Below, piece after piece: positions 5,440 through 8,021 of a DNA stretch of 8,021 nt. Both the position numbers and the translations under genes were made by a program. Position 1 is the first letter of the stretch. Each line of letters opens with the position of its first letter. Below the pieces are notes generated by a model. The model was given only the letters and a program-made list of their open reading frames with translations, searched no databases and was not told the origin of the DNA. Source of the DNA: Deltaproteobacteria bacterium (GTDB lineage Bacteria; Desulfobacterota; Binatia; Binatales; Binataceae); the NCBI GenBank assembly GCA_003161515.1, contig PMOH01000068.1, positions 1 to 8,021 on the forward strand. Reading direction: 5' to 3'.

Positions 5440-6672
5440 ATGATTGATTTTGAACTCGAACCACAAATTCTGAGCCGCCTCCAGATGTTCCACGCGGTTT
5501 CCGAGCACATGATGCGTCCGATCTCGCGCGACTGCGACGAGCACGAGCACACGAAGCCGACCCAGTTTTACGAGTCGATGTGGTCGGCGTCGGCTGCGGC
5601 CGATATCCAGGTCGGCAACGACCGAAGCAAGAAAGCCGACGGCGGCGCTGCTGCGGCGCCTCGACGCGCCAACCTGATGACCGTGCTCAGCACCGAAGAA
5701 CTGTGCTGGGGCGACGCCGGCTTGTATCTCTCGACGCCCAATTCCGGACTCGGCGGCGCAGCGGTGATGGCGGCTGGCACGCCCGAACAGAAAGAGCGGT
5801 TCCTCAAACGCTTCAAGGAAGGTAAGCCGAAGTGGGGCGCGATGGCGATTACCGAGCCCAGCTTCGGTTCCGATTCGTCGCAGGTCACGACCACCGCGAC
5901 TCGCGACGGCGACCATTGGGTGATCAACGGCACCAAAATTTTCTGCACTGCGGGCGAGATGGCGGCCGAAAAGTCCGAAGGCTTCGTCGTCGTGTGGGCG
6001 ACGGTGGACAAATCCGCGGGACGTCCCGGGATCAAGCCGTTTGTCGTCGAGCACAACACCGCCGGCATGACCGTCGCGCGGGTTGAGAACAAACTCGGCA
6101 TTCGCGCCTCCGATACCGCCGCGCTCATCTTCGACAACTGCCGGATTCCGCTCGACGCTCTGCTCGGCAGCGCCGAGGTCCGCAAGGAAGGCGGCTTCAA
6201 GGACGTGATGGCGACCTTCGACGCGACCCGCCCAATCGTCGCCGCGATGGCGATCGGAGTCGGACGCGCAGCACTCGACTTCGTCCGCGACTTTCTCGAA
6301 CAACAGGACGTAGCCGTTCGCTACGGTATCTCGCCGCGGCGTCTGACCGCGGTCGAGCGCGATTTCATGGAGATGGAAGTGCAACTGCAGGCCGCGCGAC
6401 TGCTCACGTGGCGCGCCGCCTGGATGCTCGACACCGGCAAGCGCAACAGCCTCGAAGCCTCGATGGCCAAGGCCAAGGCGGGCCTGGCGGTCACGCTGAT
6501 CACGCAGAAGGCGGTCGAACTGCTCGGGCCGCTCGGCTACTCGCGCAAAATCCTGGTCGAGAAATGGATGCGCGACGCGAAGATCAACGACATCTTCGAA
6601 GGCACGCAGCAGATCAACATGATAATTATCGCGCGGCGGATTCTGAACTACAGCAGTAAGGAACTAAATTAA
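5440..6672 (+). CDS. Acyl-CoA dehydrogenase family protein, canonical subunit (410 aa)
   Basis: This flavoprotein of the acyl-CoA dehydrogenase family has all the usual motifs: TEPSFGSD (138-145), NGTKIFCTAG (163-172), an ASDTAALIFDNCRIP block in the middle domain, and IFEGTQQIN near the C-terminus with the catalytic-type Glu387. The N-terminal part contains an Ala/Gly-rich insertion with charged residues (about 49-78), unusual for the family. GGAG at 5430-5433 is 6 nt before the ATG, and the gene follows its paralogue by 21 bp, so tight co-expression is expected. Both start MIDFEL, yet their bodies differ strongly. Adjacent unequal dehydrogenase genes recall the heterotetrameric enzymes of actinobacterial steroid side-chain degradation (such as FadE28-FadE29); that role is inference only. 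The stop codon TAA lies inside the outer end of the palindromic element that follows. Confidence 0.92.
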   Translation: MIDFELEPQILSRLQMFHAVSEHMMRPISRDCDEHEHTKPTQFYESMWSASAAADIQVGNDRSKKADGGAAAAPRRANLMTVLSTEELCWGDAGLYLSTPNSGLGGAAVMAAGTPEQKERFLKRFKEGKPKWGAMAITEPSFGSDSSQVTTTATRDGDHWVINGTKIFCTAGEMAAEKSEGFVVVWATVDKSAGRPGIKPFVVEHNTAGMTVARVENKLGIRASDTAALIFDNCRIPLDALLGSAEVRKEGGFKDVMATFDATRPIVAAMAIGVGRAALDFVRDFLEQQDVAVRYGISPRRLTAVERDFMEMEVQLQAARLLTWRAAWMLDTGKRNSLEASMAKAKAGLAVTLITQKAVELLGPLGYSRKILVEKWMRDAKINDIFEGTQQINMIIIARRILNYSSKELN

Positions 6673-6691
6673 AACGGGGCTGCGCGCCCCG
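6668..6691 (-). terminator. Intrinsic-terminator-like hairpin for the converging lipoprotein transcript
   Basis: On the minus strand CGGGGC and GCCCCG (6691-6686 and 6680-6675, loop of five) are followed by TTTTAAT. It is the mirror image of the hairpin at the right end of the element and overlaps the last codons of the dehydrogenase gene. Reading from the lipoprotein gene, it would end the message only after the whole element is transcribed. Confidence 0.45.
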
Positions 6692-6777
6692 CACCCGCGG
6701 CAGGGGTGACCCCTGCACCCAGTGAAAGAAAGATGCGGGACTTCGTCCCTGTTCGAACTTGTTGCGGAATGTTTCCC

Positions 6778-6804
6778 GTTGCTGGCGACGTAGTCGCCAG
6801 CAAC
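6778..6804. repeat. Perfect 12-bp hairpin inside the palindromic element
   Basis: GTTGCTGGCGAC (6778-6789) pairs perfectly with GTCGCCAGCAAC (6793-6804) across the three-base loop GTA. There is no T-run on either side, so it is not a standard terminator. It sits near the centre of the 290-bp element. Confidence 0.8.
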
Positions 6805-6866
6805 TTACTTGGTAGAGGTAGAATAGAGCATTCGCTTCTGAATGACACAGGAAAAAGAACCCGAGA

Positions 6867-6892
6867 GCAAAATGGCGTCCTCGCCATTTTGC
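6867..6892. repeat. Perfect 11-bp hairpin inside the palindromic element
   Basis: GCAAAATGGCG (6867-6877) pairs perfectly with CGCCATTTTGC (6882-6892) across a TCCT loop. It lies just inside the right terminal repeat. Unlike the GC-rich arms, its stem has an A/T block, so it looks like a repeat module of separate origin. Confidence 0.8.
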
Positions 6893-6930
6893 GATTAGCA
6901 CTGGGTGCAGGGGTCACCCCTGCCGCGGGT

Positions 6931-6957
6931 GCGGGGCGCGCAGGCCCCGCTTTTAAT
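6931..6957 (+). terminator. Intrinsic-terminator-like hairpin for the acyl-CoA dehydrogenase transcript
   Basis: On the plus strand GCGGGGC (6931-6937) pairs with GCCCCGC (6944-6950) and is followed at once by TTTTAAT. The T-run is short but the stem is all G/C. It lies at the far (right) end of the palindromic element, so a message from the dehydrogenase operon would contain almost all of the element before ending 7 bp short of the converging gene's stop. Confidence 0.5.
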
Positions 6958-6963
6958 CCGCGC

Positions 6964-7548
6964 CTAGTAGAACCACTTGCCGTTGTCCCAGCGGAAGATT
7001 TCCGTGGTGCGGAGATCGCTGACGGTCTTTGGGACCGCGTGCCTTGCTTCTTCGGTGGACCTGCCGGCCAGGTAATAAACGTATTCCTCGTAGGTCAGCT
7101 TGCCGATTGAGTAGCCGTCTTTGGATTGATGGGACTCGCACGCGGCGACCTTGCCGTAGGCGGTATAGGTCGCGGTCTGATAACCATCCTTCTCGACGAA
7201 TTTCAACTTAGACAGGTTGAGGACCTCGCGGTCGTGCAGGTCCTGTTCCCAGTGTCTGCAGAAGTCCGGGAACAGTGCCGATGCTTTCCTGAATTCGATA
7301 TCGCGCTTGATCCGGTCGGGCGTGAGCTTTGAGACCAGCGCTTTGACTTTCTGGCCCAAGGTCTTTTTCTCTGACGGTGACACGGCTGTCGCCGTAAGGG
7401 CTGTGCTGTCGGGCGCCGAGGCCGGTGCCGTCGAAGCCGCATCGTCCGGAGCCTGCGACTGGGCACATCCCGGCGAGGCGCCGATCAGTGCGACGAATGC
7501 GAGCGCCGTGACGACGGTCCCCATCCCTACAGTTCGTATGGACATCAT
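6964..7548 (-). CDS. Exported, probably lipoprotein-like protein of unknown function (194 aa)
   Basis: I do not recognise the family. From the MMSIRT start it has a classical export signal: a basic residue early, a hydrophobic core VVTALAFVALIGA, then SPGC. The Cys would suit a lipoprotein, but the lipobox is imperfect (Ser at -3, Pro at -2), so signal peptidase I cleavage is also possible. A low-complexity Ala/Ser/Pro/Thr linker follows (about 30-60), then a compact domain with two cysteines (in DFCRHW and AACESH), which could form a disulfide. It ends EIFRWDNGKWFY, a style seen in NTF2-like folds, though that is a weak hint. An in-frame ATG at 7590 would add 14 residues ahead of the signal and lacks a good ribosome site, so I prefer 7548. 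It lies downstream of an OmpA-type gene on the same strand, separated by a terminator, and converges on the dehydrogenase operon. Confidence 0.72.
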   Translation of the reverse strand: MMSIRTVGMGTVVTALAFVALIGASPGCAQSQAPDDAASTAPASAPDSTALTATAVSPSEKKTLGQKVKALVSKLTPDRIKRDIEFRKASALFPDFCRHWEQDLHDREVLNLSKLKFVEKDGYQTATYTAYGKVAACESHQSKDGYSIGKLTYEEYVYYLAGRSTEEARHAVPKTVSDLRTTEIFRWDNGKWFY

Positions 7549-7558
7549 AGCGATGGTT

Positions 7559-7587
7559 TCTATAGCAGAATTGGCGACCTCCGTCAG
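7559..7587 (-). promoter_or_regulatory. Possible promoter with extended -10 for the lipoprotein-like gene
   Basis: On the minus strand, CTGACG (7587-7582, 4/6 to the -35 consensus) and TATAGA (7564-7559, 4/6) are 17 nt apart. TGC immediately before the -10 gives an extended-10 TGn element. Transcription would begin near 7552, leaving only a few leader bases before the ATG at 7548, so the message would be nearly leaderless. This rests on weak hexamers. Confidence 0.3.
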
Positions 7588-7606
7588 CATCCAACAGGCG
7601 ACCGCC

Positions 7607-7647
7607 GAAAGAGAAACGGCCGCAGCCCCTCGACGGGACTGCGGCCG
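7607..7647 (-). terminator. Rho-independent terminator after the OmpA-family gene
   Basis: On the minus strand CGGCCGCAG (7647-7639) pairs perfectly with CTGCGGCCG (7625-7617). An inner CCC/GGG pairing closes a GTCGA loop, and TTTCTCTTTC follows. It lies 26 bp after the OmpA-family stop and ahead of the next gene on that strand, so the two genes are probably transcribed separately. Confidence 0.75.
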
Positions 7648-7673
7648 GTTACAGGCCTATCTGTCTGAGCCGT

Positions 7674-8021
7674 CTATTGCTCGGGCACCAGCTCTACGCG
7701 ACGGTTCTGGGCGCGACCCTCAGCCGTGGCGTTGGTAGCCACGAAGCCGGTCTTGCCGTAGCCGTTGACCCTTAGCTGGGTCGCCTGGATTCCGCCGTTC
7801 AGCAGGTAATTAGCCACTGCGTTCCCGCGTCGCTCGGACAACCTCTGGTTATACTCCATACCGCCGATCGCGTCGCAGTAACCGTTTACGTTGATCACGA
7901 CGCCAGGATTGGCCTTCAGAGTCGTAACCGCCTCATCCAGAACGGCCGCATCACCCGGTCGGATAATCGCCTTGTTGAAATCGAAATGCACTCCGCGCAA
8001 TACCAGCTTCTCATGTACCGT
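7674..8021 (-). CDS. OmpA-family peptidoglycan-binding domain protein, C-terminal part (start outside window)
   Basis: The C-terminal OmpA-like domain binds the diaminopimelate residue of peptidoglycan and ties the outer membrane to the wall. The 115 visible residues are a nearly complete domain: LVLRGVHFDFNKAIIRPG at the start, then VNGYCDAIG (45-53, window numbering), YNQRLSERRGNAVANYL, VNGYGKTGFVATNATAEG and QNRRVELVPEQ at the end. Asp50 and Arg65 are 15 residues apart, as are the peptidoglycan-contacting Asp and Arg in characterised OmpA domains. The common GHTD at the Asp reads GYCD here, placing a Cys in the binding loop. The reading frame is open to position 8021, with TVHEKLVL continuing the family alignment, so the gene extends beyond the window. 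A TTG at 8000 is not the real start. The N-terminal region (barrel, lipoprotein or TonB-linked type) cannot be seen. Confidence 0.92.
   Translation of the reverse strand, partial: TVHEKLVLRGVHFDFNKAIIRPGDAAVLDEAVTTLKANPGVVINVNGYCDAIGGMEYNQRLSERRGNAVANYLLNGGIQATQLRVNGYGKTGFVATNATAEGRAQNRRVELVPEQ

Larger units (their letters stand above)
6668..6957. repeat. Nested palindromic element with 57/59-bp terminal inverted repeats filling a convergent intergenic gap
   Basis: The left arm (6668-6724) and right arm (6899-6957) are inverted copies that match at every base except two single-base gaps. Each arm itself folds into two hairpins: CGGGGC/GCCCCG-type at the outer end and GCAGGGGT/ACCCCTGC (6700-6716; 6907-6923) inside. 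Between the arms lie further back-to-back stems: GGGAC/GTCCC (6737-6749), GTTCGAAC (6751-6758), GGAA/TTCC (6766-6776), a perfect 12-bp stem (6778-6804), CATTC/GAATG (6829-6844) and a perfect 11-bp stem (6867-6892). TTAA is present at both outer ends (6669-6672, 6953-6956). No transposase or credible coding sequence is inside. It may be a MITE-like element, a cluster of REP-type repeats, or a structured 3' UTR. Confidence 0.8.

Noticed and set aside
4903..6384. 493-codon open frame on the minus strand antisense to both acyl-CoA dehydrogenases
   Set aside because: Long antisense frames are common opposite GC-rich genes; its translation is His/Arg/Asp-rich with no motif, while the plus strand has clear family motifs throughout.
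6626..7110. Open frames across the 290-bp palindromic element on both strands
   Set aside because: Their reading is dictated by inverted repeats and hairpins, they overlap real genes at both ends, and they show no protein family.
1..8021. tRNA, rRNA or phage/toxin-antitoxin/defence genes
   Set aside because: I saw no cloverleaf, rRNA segment, integrase, or recognisable toxin, antitoxin or defence motif anywhere in the window.

Overview
The window comes from a GC-rich Gram-negative chromosome. An OmpA-type peptidoglycan-binding domain and an exported lipoprotein-like protein imply an outer membrane. TTG and GTG starts, several kinds of GC-rich intergenic palindromes, and a pair of divergent acyl-CoA dehydrogenases would suit an uncultured deltaproteobacterium-like lineage (for example Binatota/Desulfobacterota). 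No gene here fixes the phylum, so this is a weak inference.

Layout: (1) 1-1173, minus strand: the N-terminal 289 codons of a UvrA-family excinuclease ATPase, preceded by a 73-aa gene of unknown function, with a near-consensus sigma70-type promoter upstream of both. (2) 1174-1461: a gene-free stretch holding two interspersed-repeat-like sequences. (3) 1462-2253, plus strand: a PgeF/YfiH multicopper-laccase-fold enzyme. (4) 2254-2646: a gene-free stretch with a two-copy 42-bp-period palindromic repeat. (5) 2647-6672, plus strand: a compact run of five genes: a small membrane zinc-ribbon protein, a 53-aa basic protein that overlaps the next start, a Gfo/Idh/MocA oxidoreductase, and two adjacent, unequal acyl-CoA dehydrogenases. 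(6) 6668-6957: a 290-bp element that fills the whole gap between two convergent genes. It has 57/59-bp terminal inverted repeats, packed internal hairpins, and an outward-facing terminator-like hairpin at each outer end. (7) 6964-8021, minus strand: a putative lipoprotein/exported protein, an intrinsic terminator, and the C-terminal domain of an OmpA-family protein cut by the window edge.

The 3005-6672 cluster is probably one transcription unit, with spacings of -1, 36 and 21 bp. It probably encodes the oxidation of a particular acyl-CoA plus a second NAD(P)-dependent dehydrogenation; the substrate cannot be read from the sequence. The two dehydrogenases differ in the way expected for a heteromeric enzyme: one has all family motifs, the other lacks the usual flavin-contacting motif. 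UvrA belongs to nucleotide excision repair, PgeF to peptidoglycan precursor or purine nucleoside housekeeping, and OmpA to envelope anchoring. These look like ordinary chromosomal genes. The most unusual item is the nested palindromic element at 6668-6957.
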